Assembly: GCF_000482505.1 (NCBI RefSeq)
Contig: NZ_KI519443.1
Coordinates: forward strand, 62,001-126,000
DNA from: Leptotrichia trevisanii DSM 22070
GTDB lineage: Bacteria > Fusobacteriota > Fusobacteriia > Fusobacteriales > Leptotrichiaceae
Direction of reading: 5' to 3'
DNA: 64,000 nucleotides
Positions 46,787-56,235 of the stretch are shown here, piece by piece. Position 1 is the stretch's first letter; each line of letters opens with the position of its first letter. A program made the position numbers and the translations under genes. The notes under the pieces were generated by a model. It ran no database searches, was not told the DNA's origin, and saw nothing but the letters and a program-made list of their open reading frames with translations.

Positions 46787-48104
46787 AATGACAGCTGTTC
46801 TGGCAGCTTTTATCCTGTTTTTCCTTTTACTGAACCAACTTGAAAAAAGTGAAAAACTAAATTCAGAACTTATACGGAAAATCCTGCATATAGGCTCAGG
46901 AATCGGAGGGCTGGCACTTCCCTTTATATTTGAAGAAAAAAGTTCAGTTATAATACTTGGAGCAATTTTTCTTATGCTGCTTATTTCCATTAGAATAGTA
47001 AAACATAAAATAACGGGATTTAAAAAGGTGCTGGAAACAAAAAACAGGAAAACTTTTGGAGATATATATTTTATTGTGAGTATTCTTGGGTTATGGATTG
47101 TATCAAGCGAAGACAAGGTAATGTATGCCCTTCCACTTATAATCCTTATGTTTTCCGATGCCTTTGCCGCTCTTATAGGTGAATTTTACAGCAAATACAG
47201 GTTTAATACAGGATTTGGCACGAAATCAATAGAAGGCTCAATAACATTCTTTCTTACAACATATTTTATATGTATAAATTTCTTTTTATTCTTTAGTGAT
47301 ATTGGCAGCATAAACATCGTGCTTGTTTCCCTGCTTTTAAGCATTCTTACAATGATTCTTGAAGTTATTTCGTGGAATGGGCTGGATAATCTTTTTGTAC
47401 CGTTCTTTGTGTATCTCTTTTTGAGATTAAATTTGTATTTGACAGCACAGGAACTGATGTACAAATTTTGGGTAATAATAATACTTTTTATAATTATAAT
47501 TTTGAATAGAAAAAAGACTACACTTACAAGGGTTGCACAAACTGCAAGTTTATTTTTTCTTTACATCGTAATGATAATTGGAGGGATAAAATGGCTTATT
47601 CCGCCACTAATAATGTATCTTGGCTATTATCATTTCACTCCAAAGGTAAAAGGGCAAGTAAAAGATTCTCTTAAAGGACTTTTGGCAATAGCATTTACTA
47701 CAGCAATGTGGCTTGCAATGAGTATTATTTTAGATAAAAATAAAATGTATCTCATTTATATTTTTGCTTTTTCACTACATTTTGGAATTATAAATTTGAT
47801 AAGAGACAATGCAGGAAATGTAAAACGGGAAACATTTAGAATGAATTTTCTCATAGGAAGCATTGGAAAAGCAGTGATTTTTTTTATGATAAACTATTTT
47901 ACTTTATCAAGAATTTGGGATTTTAAAATGCTGGCTGGAATAATAATTTTTATATTTGGCGGAATATTTATTTACGAAACAAGTATGAAGATTTTTTATA
48001 TTATTGAAAAGGAAAAGGAACTTAGTGGAGAAACAAAAGTATTTATAACTTCTGGAATAGTTTTTGCCTGTTCTATATTATTACTAGGATTAGGAATGTT
48101 ATAA
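46773..48104 (+). CDS. Dolichol/phytol-kinase-like (CTP-dependent) membrane protein
   Basis: 443 residues with about twelve hydrophobic segments. The conserved loop SDAFAALIGEFYSKYRFNTG followed by KSIEGSITFF (near 128-158) and the early RKILHIGSGIGGLALP are the signatures of the dolichol kinase/phytol kinase/CDP-diglyceride synthase group, which phosphorylates polyprenols with CTP or activates phosphatidate. The N-terminal ~230 residues form that unit. The C-terminal ~210 residues are a further membrane domain whose family I do not recognise, making the protein about twice a simple phytol kinase. AAAGGTG precedes the ATG inside the preceding gene. It likely supplies an activated prenyl or lipid phosphate to the UbiA enzyme of the same cluster. 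Confidence 0.72.
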   Translation: MEIVKMTAVLAAFILFFLLLNQLEKSEKLNSELIRKILHIGSGIGGLALPFIFEEKSSVIILGAIFLMLLISIRIVKHKITGFKKVLETKNRKTFGDIYFIVSILGLWIVSSEDKVMYALPLIILMFSDAFAALIGEFYSKYRFNTGFGTKSIEGSITFFLTTYFICINFFLFFSDIGSINIVLVSLLLSILTMILEVISWNGLDNLFVPFFVYLFLRLNLYLTAQELMYKFWVIIILFIIIILNRKKTTLTRVAQTASLFFLYIVMIIGGIKWLIPPLIMYLGYYHFTPKVKGQVKDSLKGLLAIAFTTAMWLAMSIILDKNKMYLIYIFAFSLHFGIINLIRDNAGNVKRETFRMNFLIGSIGKAVIFFMINYFTLSRIWDFKMLAGIIIFIFGGIFIYETSMKIFYIIEKEKELSGETKVFITSGIVFACSILLLGLGML

Positions 48105-48268
48105 AAACTTACTATTTAAAATCGAATATTTAATAAATCAATTTATTTTTAGAAATAGTAGGTTTTAATTCCTTACGAACAGATTATATAATAAAATACA
48201 ACAAATTCATCACTTAAATAGGGTTTAATATAAATACTATAAATTATCAAAAAGGAGAAAATTTAAAA

Positions 48269-49297
48269 ATGAAAATCAAGCGATATGTAATAACAGAAAA
48301 TAATCAAATAAATAAAAACTATTTAGAAAAATATGTTACGGAAAATAACATTTCACAAAATGAAATTCCAAAAATACAAATAGAACGTCCATCTGAAATT
48401 ATTGTTTTTTATAATGAGAATGAAGAAACAGCTGGAAGTCTTAATTTATGGCACAATCGCCCTAATTACAATGGAAAGACAACATCGTATATTGGCAATG
48501 TAAATATTTTGGAAAAATATCAGAAAAACGAAACAGAAATATTTAATCAAATTTTTGAAAATCTTAAAAAAGATTGTATAGAAACAATAATAGGCCCTTT
48601 AAATGGGACTACTTGGAATACATATCGGTATGTTACGGACAGGGGAAATCATCCTCCATTTTTGCTGGAACCTTTTAATAAAGACTATTATGTGAAACTC
48701 TTTGAAAAAATTGGTTTTAAGCCACTTACCTACTATATTTCAACAATAATGGAAAATATGAATCCTGTTCAAAGGGGAAATTTATCTAAAAAAATTGAAA
48801 AGTTGAGAAAATTTGACTTTTATAAGGATATAACAGTAAAATCTGCGGAAAATGAGGATTTACTTGTTGTGCTGAATAAAGTTTACAACTTGACGATTGA
48901 GGCATTTAAAAATAATTTTCTATATTCTGAATTGGATAGAGAAATATTTTTGAAAATGTATATGAGTTATGAAGATAAAATTGTAAAAAAATTCTTTAAA
49001 ATGCTTTATTTAAAAGACGAATTAATAGGCTATGTATTTGGAATACCTGATTATGCCGAACTTCAATACAAGGAGAAAATAGAAACTATGATTCTTAAAA
49101 CGATTGCAATTTCTCCCAAATATAATGGAAAAGGGATGGGATATATTCTGATAGATGAACTTGTGAAGGAAGCGGAACATTCAGGATATAAAAATGTGAT
49201 TTATGCCTTGATGCATGAAAAAAACATATCCAAGAATATTGGCTTATTACTAGGAAATGAATTAAGAAAGTATGCCCTGTTTATAAAGGAACTTTAA
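48269..49297 (+). CDS. GNAT-superfamily acyltransferase
   Basis: 342 residues, soluble. The C-terminal half contains ELIGYVFGIPDYAE, then TIAISPKYNGKGMGYILID (about 273-291), the acetyl-CoA pyrophosphate loop of GNAT folds, then YALMHEKNISKNIG. The N-terminal half (GSLNLWHNRPNYNGKTTSYIG, and IIGPLNGTTWNTYRYV) looks like a second, degenerate GNAT fold, as in double-GNAT N-acyltransferases. A good AAGGAG site precedes ATG. A 164-bp gap separates it from the previous gene; that gap carries a partial dispersed-repeat-like sequence near 48211. In this cluster it may N-acylate an amino lipid headgroup; the substrate is unknown. Confidence 0.72.
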   Translation: MKIKRYVITENNQINKNYLEKYVTENNISQNEIPKIQIERPSEIIVFYNENEETAGSLNLWHNRPNYNGKTTSYIGNVNILEKYQKNETEIFNQIFENLKKDCIETIIGPLNGTTWNTYRYVTDRGNHPPFLLEPFNKDYYVKLFEKIGFKPLTYYISTIMENMNPVQRGNLSKKIEKLRKFDFYKDITVKSAENEDLLVVLNKVYNLTIEAFKNNFLYSELDREIFLKMYMSYEDKIVKKFFKMLYLKDELIGYVFGIPDYAELQYKEKIETMILKTIAISPKYNGKGMGYILIDELVKEAEHSGYKNVIYALMHEKNISKNIGLLLGNELRKYALFIKEL

Positions 49298-49314
49298 ATA
49301 AAAGGCGGTGTAGA

Positions 49315-50868
49315 ATGACAATAATTGACAAAATTAAAGATTTGAGAAAACAATATCCAGACAATACAGCATTATTTGATTTAAAGACAGGAAATAAGAT
49401 TACTTTTACTCAAATTGATACAAAATCAGATGAAATTTGCAGCTATTTGATACAAAAAGGATTTGAAAAAGGAAATAAAATCGTTGTTTTTGTCCCCATT
49501 GGCATAGAATTTTATCTTATTCTGACTGCAATATTTAAAATGGGACTGCAAGCTGTGTTTATTGATCCGTATGCTGGTATTGAGCATATAAATAAATGCT
49601 GTGAAATGATTTCCCCTGACGGAATAATTGGAAGCGGAAAGACACTTTTAAAGGGATTCTTTTTGAAAGGAATCAGAAAAATTGGTAAAAAAATTAATTA
49701 TATTAAAATGATGGAACATTCTGAAAAACTTTCGATATATGAAAAAAATAAAAATCAGAAAATAATACAAAATGAAAAAATTGACGGAAATACTCCTGCT
49801 CTTATCAGTTTTACAAGCGGGAGTACAGGCTTTCCAAAAATTATTATGAGAACTCATGAATTTTTACTTGGACAGCACAATGTACTTGAAAAAAATCTAA
49901 AATTTGAAAAAGAAACAGCTGTTTATTCTTCATTCCCGATATTTCTTCTTTCACATATGGCAACAGGAACAACTACCTTTATTCCTGATTTGAACTGGCG
50001 AAAACCTGTCGAGTCAGATTTTAGGAATATTGTTAAGCAAATAACAGAAAATAATATACAAAACATTATCTTGCCTCCTGCCATATTTGAAAATATCGTG
50101 AAATTTTGTAAAGATGAAAAAATAATACTTGAAAATGTCCAAAAGGTATACACAGGTGGAGCACCTGTCTTTTACAGCCTTATGAAAAAGATTAAAGAAG
50201 TTTTTACAAATGCTAAAATTATAGCTTTGTATGGAGCGTCAGAGGCTGAACCCATATCAGTATTAAATTTTGAAGACATAACAGAAGAAGATATTGAAAA
50301 TATGAAAAATGGCGAAGGGCTTCTGGCTGGAAAAATTGTTAATGAAATAGAACTTAAAATAGAAAAATTAGAGGAAACAGCTGAAAAAAATAAAATCCTA
50401 AAAGATAACAATGTTGAAGATTTTTCAACATTAAAAGGTGAAATACTTGTAAAAGGAGAAAATGTAGTTAACGGTTACTTAAATGTTGAGAAAAATCCCA
50501 ATGAAAACTGGCATAAAACAGGAGATATGGGATATATTAACAAAAAAGGGCAACTTATACTGCTTGGAAGGGTTAAAGGGCGAATACAGATTGAAGAAAA
50601 CATTTATTATCCTTTTACTGTAGAAACTGCCTTTTCATTTTGCAAAAACTTGAAAAAGTCAGTCCTTACTTCCAAAAATAATAAATTATATCTTTTTGCC
50701 GAAAGAAATCCTGAATTTAAAGGAAATTTATCTGAGGATAATGAAATTAAAGGGCTAAAAGAAAAATTTGGAATATTTAAAATAATCGAAACTGAAATTC
50801 CTATGGACAAAAGACATAACAGTAAGACGGATTATAAAAGGCTGGAAGAGATAGTTGAAAAACTTTAA
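49315..50868 (+). CDS. Acyl-AMP ligase (AMP-dependent synthetase)
   Basis: 517 residues of the ANL superfamily. The phosphate loop is TSGSTGFPK (167-175), with an LYGASEAEP adenine motif, HKTGDMGYINKKGQL (about 394-409), a GRVKGRIQ hinge, and a C-terminal PMDKRHNSKTDYKRL with the catalytic-lysine region. It activates a carboxylic acid to acyl-adenylate and then a thioester or another ester. The pattern is nearest to fatty-acid ligases of the OleC type. It lies 17 bp after the GNAT gene and 26 bp before the next, so it is in the operon and probably provides the acyl donor. No acyl carrier protein is nearby. Confidence 0.82.
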   Translation: MTIIDKIKDLRKQYPDNTALFDLKTGNKITFTQIDTKSDEICSYLIQKGFEKGNKIVVFVPIGIEFYLILTAIFKMGLQAVFIDPYAGIEHINKCCEMISPDGIIGSGKTLLKGFFLKGIRKIGKKINYIKMMEHSEKLSIYEKNKNQKIIQNEKIDGNTPALISFTSGSTGFPKIIMRTHEFLLGQHNVLEKNLKFEKETAVYSSFPIFLLSHMATGTTTFIPDLNWRKPVESDFRNIVKQITENNIQNIILPPAIFENIVKFCKDEKIILENVQKVYTGGAPVFYSLMKKIKEVFTNAKIIALYGASEAEPISVLNFEDITEEDIENMKNGEGLLAGKIVNEIELKIEKLEETAEKNKILKDNNVEDFSTLKGEILVKGENVVNGYLNVEKNPNENWHKTGDMGYINKKGQLILLGRVKGRIQIEENIYYPFTVETAFSFCKNLKKSVLTSKNNKLYLFAERNPEFKGNLSEDNEIKGLKEKFGIFKIIETEIPMDKRHNSKTDYKRLEEIVEKL

Positions 50869-50894
50869 AAATTTAGATTCAGAAAGGAAATTTT

Positions 50895-51278
50895 ATGAAA
50901 ACAGAAGCAAAAGAATTAATTCAGGAAGGATTAAAATTATTTTCATTATATGACAGAAGAGCTTTGAAAAGATTTTATCTTTCAGCAGAAAAAAGTGAGG
51001 CAGACTTGTCATATCTCGATGAAAAGTATCAGACTCATATGCGTTCTAAAGCAAGAGGACTGTTTTTTGATTTTTTAGGAGGAGTCATAGAAAGCATTGC
51101 ATCTTCAGGAACTCCATTCAGCCATTCTCTTGATAGAGCTATGCGTAATGAAAAATTTGCACAATACAATGAAAAAAAATTAATATTAAGATATAAAATT
51201 AAAGATTTTCTTGAAAAAACACCGGTAGACAGTAATACAGGATATTTACTTTCCATGATTGACTTCTATTGTCAGTAA
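50895..51278 (+). CDS. Small helical protein of the lipid cluster, unrecognised
   Basis: 127 residues, no signal peptide or membrane segment. I recognise no family. The sequence looks all-helical, with EAKELIQEGLKLFSLYDRR, SYLDEKYQTHMRSKARGLFF and a final SNTGYLLSMIDFYCQ. A good AGAAAGG site precedes the ATG. It is tightly placed between the ligase and the UbiA gene, so it is almost surely part of the same pathway, perhaps as an accessory or carrier. No Ser-containing acyl-carrier motif is visible. Confidence 0.6.
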   Translation: MKTEAKELIQEGLKLFSLYDRRALKRFYLSAEKSEADLSYLDEKYQTHMRSKARGLFFDFLGGVIESIASSGTPFSHSLDRAMRNEKFAQYNEKKLILRYKIKDFLEKTPVDSNTGYLLSMIDFYCQ

Positions 51279-51318
51279 AATTGTTGTAATTATAATATTG
51301 TAAGAGGAGAAAATAAAA

Positions 51319-52344
51319 ATGAACGAAAGTAATATAAATTCAAAAAAATCAATAATCCAAAATATAAAAAACTTCAAAATATATCTAAATGAGCGATTCC
51401 CATTAGGAAAAAACTCTTTTTTCGTATTAATTTTTACTTTGTCAGGATATATTTATACAAGTTTATTATACAATTCAAAAATTATGTATCTTTTTACAAA
51501 CGGAATTAAAATAGGGATATTTCAATATAAAATAATCGCTCTATTTATCATAATTTTTATGTTTTTCTTTCAATTAAGAATTACAGATGAATTTAAGGAT
51601 TATGAAGAAGACTTAAAATATAGGGCTTACCGTCCTGTCCAAAGAGGTGTAATTTCGTTAAAAACATTGAGAAAAATAGGAATTGCAACTGTTATAATAC
51701 AAATAATGCTTGCACACGTTATAGATCCTGAAATTATCTATTTTATGATATTTGTATGGATTTATATGTTCTTAATGGCAAAGGAATTTTTTATAAAAAA
51801 ATGGCTTACAAAAAGAATTTTGATTTATGCTCTCTCCCACGTTGTAATAATGGTATTCATTACTCTTGTTATTGTAGAAGCTACACAATACATTGTACCA
51901 AAAAATATTTTTGACGTTTTTATATTACAACGGTATAGACATAATATTGATTTTGCATTAATTCCTCTTTTTGCATTAAATTATTTAAATGGAATCGTAC
52001 TGGAAATAGGAAGAAAAACGAGAAGAGCTGATGAAGAGGAACATGGAGTGCAGACATATAGCAAACTTTGGGGGAGAAAAAAGGCTGTGATTATTTTAAG
52101 CCTACTTTTTATTATTGAATATTTTTTTGTCATCCTTGGGCTTGCCCATACTTATGAAAAATATTTTTTATTCAGTGGATTAACATTGCTTATAATATTT
52201 ATAATTTCGATATATTTTATGGTAAAATTTTTGAAAAAGGATTTATCAGGAAAGATTGTAGAAACTGTGTCGGGACTTTGGATTATTTTTTCAAGTATGA
52301 GTATGGGGCTTCTTCCGTATTTATTTTTTAGTTTAACAAAATAA
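51319..52344 (+). CDS. UbiA-family prenyltransferase
   Basis: 341 residues with about eight to nine membrane segments. The first Asp-rich motif is LRITDEFKDYEEDLKYRAYR followed by PVQRGVIS (about 91-118). The second is GRKTRRADEEEHGVQTYSK (about 234-252). Both are in the cytoplasmic loops where UbiA enzymes bind prenyl diphosphate and Mg2+. The acceptor is often an aromatic ring, but in lipid pathways it can be a glycerol or sugar. It is the last gene of the seven-gene cluster, 40 bp after the small unknown gene. Together with the dolichol/phytol-kinase-like protein it points to a prenylated or polyprenyl-derived product. Confidence 0.8.
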   Translation: MNESNINSKKSIIQNIKNFKIYLNERFPLGKNSFFVLIFTLSGYIYTSLLYNSKIMYLFTNGIKIGIFQYKIIALFIIIFMFFFQLRITDEFKDYEEDLKYRAYRPVQRGVISLKTLRKIGIATVIIQIMLAHVIDPEIIYFMIFVWIYMFLMAKEFFIKKWLTKRILIYALSHVVIMVFITLVIVEATQYIVPKNIFDVFILQRYRHNIDFALIPLFALNYLNGIVLEIGRKTRRADEEEHGVQTYSKLWGRKKAVIILSLLFIIEYFFVILGLAHTYEKYFLFSGLTLLIIFIISIYFMVKFLKKDLSGKIVETVSGLWIIFSSMSMGLLPYLFFSLTK

Positions 52345-52366
52345 AAAATGATTTATCTGTTTTTTA

Positions 52367-52467
52367 TCAGTTACATCGAATAAAAAGTATAAATTTTAGA
52401 ATTTTGTCAGTTATATCGAATAAAATTTTAAAAATAACTTTTTTATCAGTTATATCTGTGGTATAAT
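52367..52467 (+). promoter_or_regulatory. Three phased repeats over the promoter of the DUF4143 ATPase gene
   Basis: TCAGTTACATCGAATAAA at 52367-52384, TCAGTTATATCGAATAAA at 52407-52424 and a partial TCAGTTATATC at 52446-52456 are 40 and 39 bp apart, about four helical turns. TATAAT is at 52462-52467, and TTTATTCGA, the inverse of the repeat end, follows at 52467-52475. The arrangement looks like operators controlling the downstream gene. The regulator is unknown. Confidence 0.5.
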
Positions 52468-52485
52468 TTATTCGAGGTGATAAAT

Positions 52486-53712
52486 ATGATAAAAAGAGAA
52501 ATTTATATAAAAAAAATAATTCCTTTTATTGATAAAGATGTAGTGAAAGTTTTGACAGGAATTAGGAGAAGTGGAAAATCGTATATGTTAAAATTAATCA
52601 TGGAAGAACTAAAAAATAACGGGATTACTCATGAACAATTTATAAATATTAATTTTGAAAATCTGAAAAATAAACATTTAACTACTACTGAAACTCTTCA
52701 TGAATATATTATTGATAAATATAAAAAAATAAATAAAAAATGCTATATCTTTCTAGATGAAATTCAGGAAGTTAAAGAATGGGAAAAATGTATAAATTCC
52801 TTGAGATCAGATGACAATTATCAATTTGATATTTATATTACAGGATCAAATGCGAAACTTTTGTCTGGGGAACTTTCAACTTATTTGGCAGGCAGATATG
52901 TTGAATTTGTGATATATCCTTTTTCTTTTAACGAATTTTTGGAAGCATTAAACAACACAAAGAAAAATACAAATATAAGGGAGGCTTTTCATAATTACAT
53001 AAGACTTGGCGGAATGCCTTTTTTACATAATTTGAATTTTGATACTGAAGTATGTATGCAATATCTGAAAGACTTATATGCTTCCATAATTTTAAAAGAT
53101 ATAACTCAAAGAAACAGTATCAGAGATACAGACTTGCTTGAAAGAATTATAAATTATCTGATTATGAATGTTGGCAATACTTTTTCCGCCACTTCCATTT
53201 CAAAATTTTTTAAAAGTGAAAACAGAAAAGTATCAGTCGAAACTATATTAAATTACATAAGGGCGTGTGAAGAGGCATTTTTGATTTACCAAGTTCCACG
53301 TAATGATTTAAAAGGAAAAAAAGTGTTAAATGTAAGTGAAAAATATTATATTGCAGATCATGGAATTAGAGAAGCCATTACCGAAAGTAATGAACGGGAT
53401 ATTAATCAGATTTTTGAAAATATAGTATTTTTGGAACTCCTAAGAGAGGGATATAATGTCAAAATAGGAAAAATTGACAGTTATGAAATAGATTTTGTAT
53501 GCACAAAGCCAAATAGAGATTTAATCTATATCCAAGTAGCCTACCTGCTAGCTTCTCAGGAAACAATAGAGCGTGAATTTTCCCCACTTGAAGAAATCAA
53601 AGATAATTATCCAAAATATGTAATCTCAATGGATGAATTTGATATGTCTAGAAATGGTATAAAACACATAAATATAGTTGACTTTTTAACAAATGGATTT
53701 AACAATAAATAA
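52486..53712 (+). CDS. AAA_14/DUF4143 ATPase
   Basis: 408 residues. ATG 52486 is preferred over GTG 52477, which is inside the GAGGTG site. Walker A is GIRRSGKS (25-32) and Walker B CYIFLDEIQEVKEW near 88; TGSNAKLLSGELSTYLAGRY and the C-terminal nuclease-like DUF4143 part (YYIADHGIREAI, ENIVFLELLREGYNVKIGK, EIDFVC) complete the family pattern. Such ATPases are common and often multicopy in host-associated bacteria. Their role is poorly known; links to toxin-antitoxin or transport functions have been suggested. The gene has its own promoter with phased repeats and its own terminator, so it is a single-gene unit unrelated to the lipid cluster before it. Confidence 0.88.
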   Translation: MIKREIYIKKIIPFIDKDVVKVLTGIRRSGKSYMLKLIMEELKNNGITHEQFININFENLKNKHLTTTETLHEYIIDKYKKINKKCYIFLDEIQEVKEWEKCINSLRSDDNYQFDIYITGSNAKLLSGELSTYLAGRYVEFVIYPFSFNEFLEALNNTKKNTNIREAFHNYIRLGGMPFLHNLNFDTEVCMQYLKDLYASIILKDITQRNSIRDTDLLERIINYLIMNVGNTFSATSISKFFKSENRKVSVETILNYIRACEEAFLIYQVPRNDLKGKKVLNVSEKYYIADHGIREAITESNERDINQIFENIVFLELLREGYNVKIGKIDSYEIDFVCTKPNRDLIYIQVAYLLASQETIEREFSPLEEIKDNYPKYVISMDEFDMSRNGIKHINIVDFLTNGFNNK

Positions 53713-53713
53713 G

Positions 53714-53749
53714 CAAGAGTGTAAAAAACAATTATGCTCTTGTTTTTTT
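53714..53749 (+). terminator. Intrinsic terminator of the DUF4143 ATPase gene
   Basis: CAAGAG at 53714-53719 pairs with CTCTTG at 53737-53742, followed by seven T at 53743-53749. It starts two bases after the stop codon. Confidence 0.85.
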
Positions 53750-53931
53750 GTACTACAATTTTTCAGAATTATACAAATATAAACTTTAAGCAGAGTTTAT
53801 CAATACTTTTCTTCTCTTTTAAACAAATTTTTTAGAAAAATTTAAAAATGGACTTCCATTTAATAAAAATCGAGTTATAATTATGATATATAAAACTAAT
53901 TTTGGACTAAACTTAAAGGGTGTGATAAATA

Positions 53932-54846
53932 ATGATTGAACTGGAAAAATTGTCTACCGAAGAGAATAATCCAAACAGCAAGGATATTGAATTGCAGGAT
54001 AGCCTTGAGATTGTGAGAAGGATAAATGAGGAAGACAAGAAAGTGGCGTTTTGCGCAGAAAAAGAATTAGAGAGCATTTCACGGCTGATAGATGCTATTT
54101 TGTCAAGATATAAAAAAGAAACAAGGATAATATATGTTGGGGCAGGAACATCAGGAAGACTTGGAATTCTTGACGCTTCAGAATGCCCTCCCACTTATGG
54201 GGTTTCCTTTGAAAAAGTTCAAGGAATAATTGCTGGTGGAAATGAAGCGATATTTAAGGCTAAGGAAAATGCTGAAGATAATCCAGAACTTGGAAAACAG
54301 GATTTGATAAATATTAATCTTACTGAAAATGATGTAGTTATTGGACTTGCCGCTTCTGGCAGAACTCCCTATGTTTTAGGGGCAATAGAATATGCAAACA
54401 GTATTGGTGCAGTTACAGGAAGTATAACTTGCTCAAAAAACTCTGAATTATCAAAGGTTAGTCAATATTCTATAGAAGTCCCTGTTGGAGCTGAAATTGT
54501 TACAGGCTCTACCAGAATGAAGGCTGGAACGGCACAGAAAATGATACTTAATATGATTTCCACAACAATTATGATAAAACTGGGAAAAGTATTTTCAGGC
54601 TACATGGTGGATGTAAAAACTTCCAATCAGAAACTGGTTGAGCGAGCGAAAAGAATAATAATGAAAACTACTGGGACTGATTATGAAAAGGCAAGTTCTG
54701 TTTTGGAAAAAGCTGGAAATGATGTAAAAACTGCTATCGCTATGATACTTTTGGATATTGATAGAGATATGGCAACGGAAAAATTAAAACAATACGACAA
54801 TAATGTAGCAAAATTGATACATGAATATTCTGAAAAAAATATTTAG
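53932..54846 (+). CDS. murQ: N-acetylmuramic acid 6-phosphate etherase
   Basis: 304 residues. MurQ removes the lactyl ether of MurNAc-6-phosphate to give GlcNAc-6-phosphate and lactate in cell-wall recycling. LSTEENNPNS (7-16), YVGAGTSGRLGILDASECPP (68-87; catalytic Glu about 84) and VPVGAEIVTGSTRMKAGTAQ are diagnostic. The ribosome site is a modest AAAGGG. It is the first gene of a seven-gene plus-strand operon with mupG and two PTS systems, a complete muropeptide-sugar recovery route. TATAAT at 53876-53881 may be its -10, with no clear -35. MurR-type regulators are not adjacent. Confidence 0.96.
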   Translation: MIELEKLSTEENNPNSKDIELQDSLEIVRRINEEDKKVAFCAEKELESISRLIDAILSRYKKETRIIYVGAGTSGRLGILDASECPPTYGVSFEKVQGIIAGGNEAIFKAKENAEDNPELGKQDLININLTENDVVIGLAASGRTPYVLGAIEYANSIGAVTGSITCSKNSELSKVSQYSIEVPVGAEIVTGSTRMKAGTAQKMILNMISTTIMIKLGKVFSGYMVDVKTSNQKLVERAKRIIMKTTGTDYEKASSVLEKAGNDVKTAIAMILLDIDRDMATEKLKQYDNNVAKLIHEYSEKNI

Positions 54847-54867
54847 CAATTTAGAAAGGATAGTAAA

Positions 54868-56229
54868 ATGGAAAAAAGGGATGGAATTAAAATTGTAACG
54901 ATTGGTGGAGGCTCCAGCTATACTCCTGAACTGATAGAAGGATTTATTAAAAGGATAAAGGAATTGCCAGTAAGGGAAATATGGCTGGTTGATATTGAGG
55001 AAGGGAAAGAAAAATTAGAAATAGTTGGAAATTTGGCTAAAAGAATGGTGGAAAAGGCTGGTATTGACTGCAAGGTTTATTTGACGCTGGATAGAAGAAA
55101 AGCTATAAAGGATGCGGATTTTGTAACGACTCAGTTTCGTGTGGGACTTCTTGATGCGAGAATTAAGGATGAAAGAATACCATTTGAAAACGGACTTCTG
55201 GGACAGGAAACAAATGGGGCTGGGGGAATATTCAAGGCATTTCGTACAATTCCTGTGATACTTGATATTGTGAAGGATATTAAGGAACTTGCTCCAAATG
55301 CTTGGCTTATTAACTTTACAAATCCTGCGGGAATTGTGACAGAAGCTGTACTAAATTATGGAAATTTTGAAAAAGTTGTTGGGCTTTGCAATATCCCAGT
55401 ACATACTCAGATGGATTGTGCAAGCCTTTACGAAAAAGATATTAGCGAGTTTAAATTCCAATTCGCAGGGCTAAATCACTTTGTCTGGTACAAAGTTTGG
55501 GATAAGAAAGGAAATGAACTTACGGCGGATTTATGGGATAAAAGGCAGGATAAGGAAAATCTCGGTGTAAAAAATATTGTCAGCATAAATTACGATTATG
55601 ATCAGATAAAAAATCTAGGAATGCTGCCTTGTGATTACCATAGATATTATTATTTACAGGATGAAATGTTGGCTGAAGGATTGAAGTCATATAAGGAGAG
55701 GGGAACAAGAGGGGAAATTGTTAAAAGAGTTGAAGCAGAACTTTTTGAACTTTACAAGGATATAAATTTGAAGGAAAAACCTAAACAGCTTGAACAGAGA
55801 GGTGGAGCTTATTATTCTGACGCAGCCTGTGAATTGATTAGTGCGATTTATAACGATAAAGGCATAATAATGGCTGTAAATACTAGAAATAAAGGGGCTA
55901 TTGCAGACTTACCGTATAATTCAGCTGTTGAAATTTCCTCATACATTACAGCAAACGGACCTAAACCTATAACATTTGGTAAATTTCCAAATGCTGGACA
56001 GAGAGGATATATTCAATTAATGAAGGCAATGGAAGAACTGACTGTGGAAGCGGCTGTTACAGGAAATTATTACACCGCATTGCAGGCTTTCACTACAAAT
56101 CCATTAGTTCCTGGAACTACAATTGGAAGAAAAGTTTTGAATGAGCTGCTGGATGCACACGAAAAATATTTGCCACAGTTTAAGGACTATTATGAAAACA
56201 GAGAAAAATATCAAAATGGAGGAAAATAA
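54868..56229 (+). CDS. GH4 6-phospho-beta-glucosidase
   Basis: 453 residues of the NAD- and Mn-dependent glycosidase family 4. KIVTIGGGSSYTPELIEGF (8-26) is the nucleotide-binding start; INFTNPAGIVTEA is at 148-160, the metal-site CNIP at 174-177, and NHFVW around His204. CN(I/V)P is the signature of 6-phospho-beta-glucosidases, while 6-phospho-alpha-glucosidases carry different residues there. It would split a phosphorylated beta-disaccharide imported by the cellobiose-type PTS that follows. It lies 22 bp after murQ and 7 bp before IIA. The real substrate may be a cell-wall or host beta-linked sugar; the motif gives only linkage class. Confidence 0.88.
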   Translation: MEKRDGIKIVTIGGGSSYTPELIEGFIKRIKELPVREIWLVDIEEGKEKLEIVGNLAKRMVEKAGIDCKVYLTLDRRKAIKDADFVTTQFRVGLLDARIKDERIPFENGLLGQETNGAGGIFKAFRTIPVILDIVKDIKELAPNAWLINFTNPAGIVTEAVLNYGNFEKVVGLCNIPVHTQMDCASLYEKDISEFKFQFAGLNHFVWYKVWDKKGNELTADLWDKRQDKENLGVKNIVSINYDYDQIKNLGMLPCDYHRYYYLQDEMLAEGLKSYKERGTRGEIVKRVEAELFELYKDINLKEKPKQLEQRGGAYYSDAACELISAIYNDKGIIMAVNTRNKGAIADLPYNSAVEISSYITANGPKPITFGKFPNAGQRGYIQLMKAMEELTVEAAVTGNYYTALQAFTTNPLVPGTTIGRKVLNELLDAHEKYLPQFKDYYENREKYQNGGK

Positions 56230-56235
56230 GAAATT

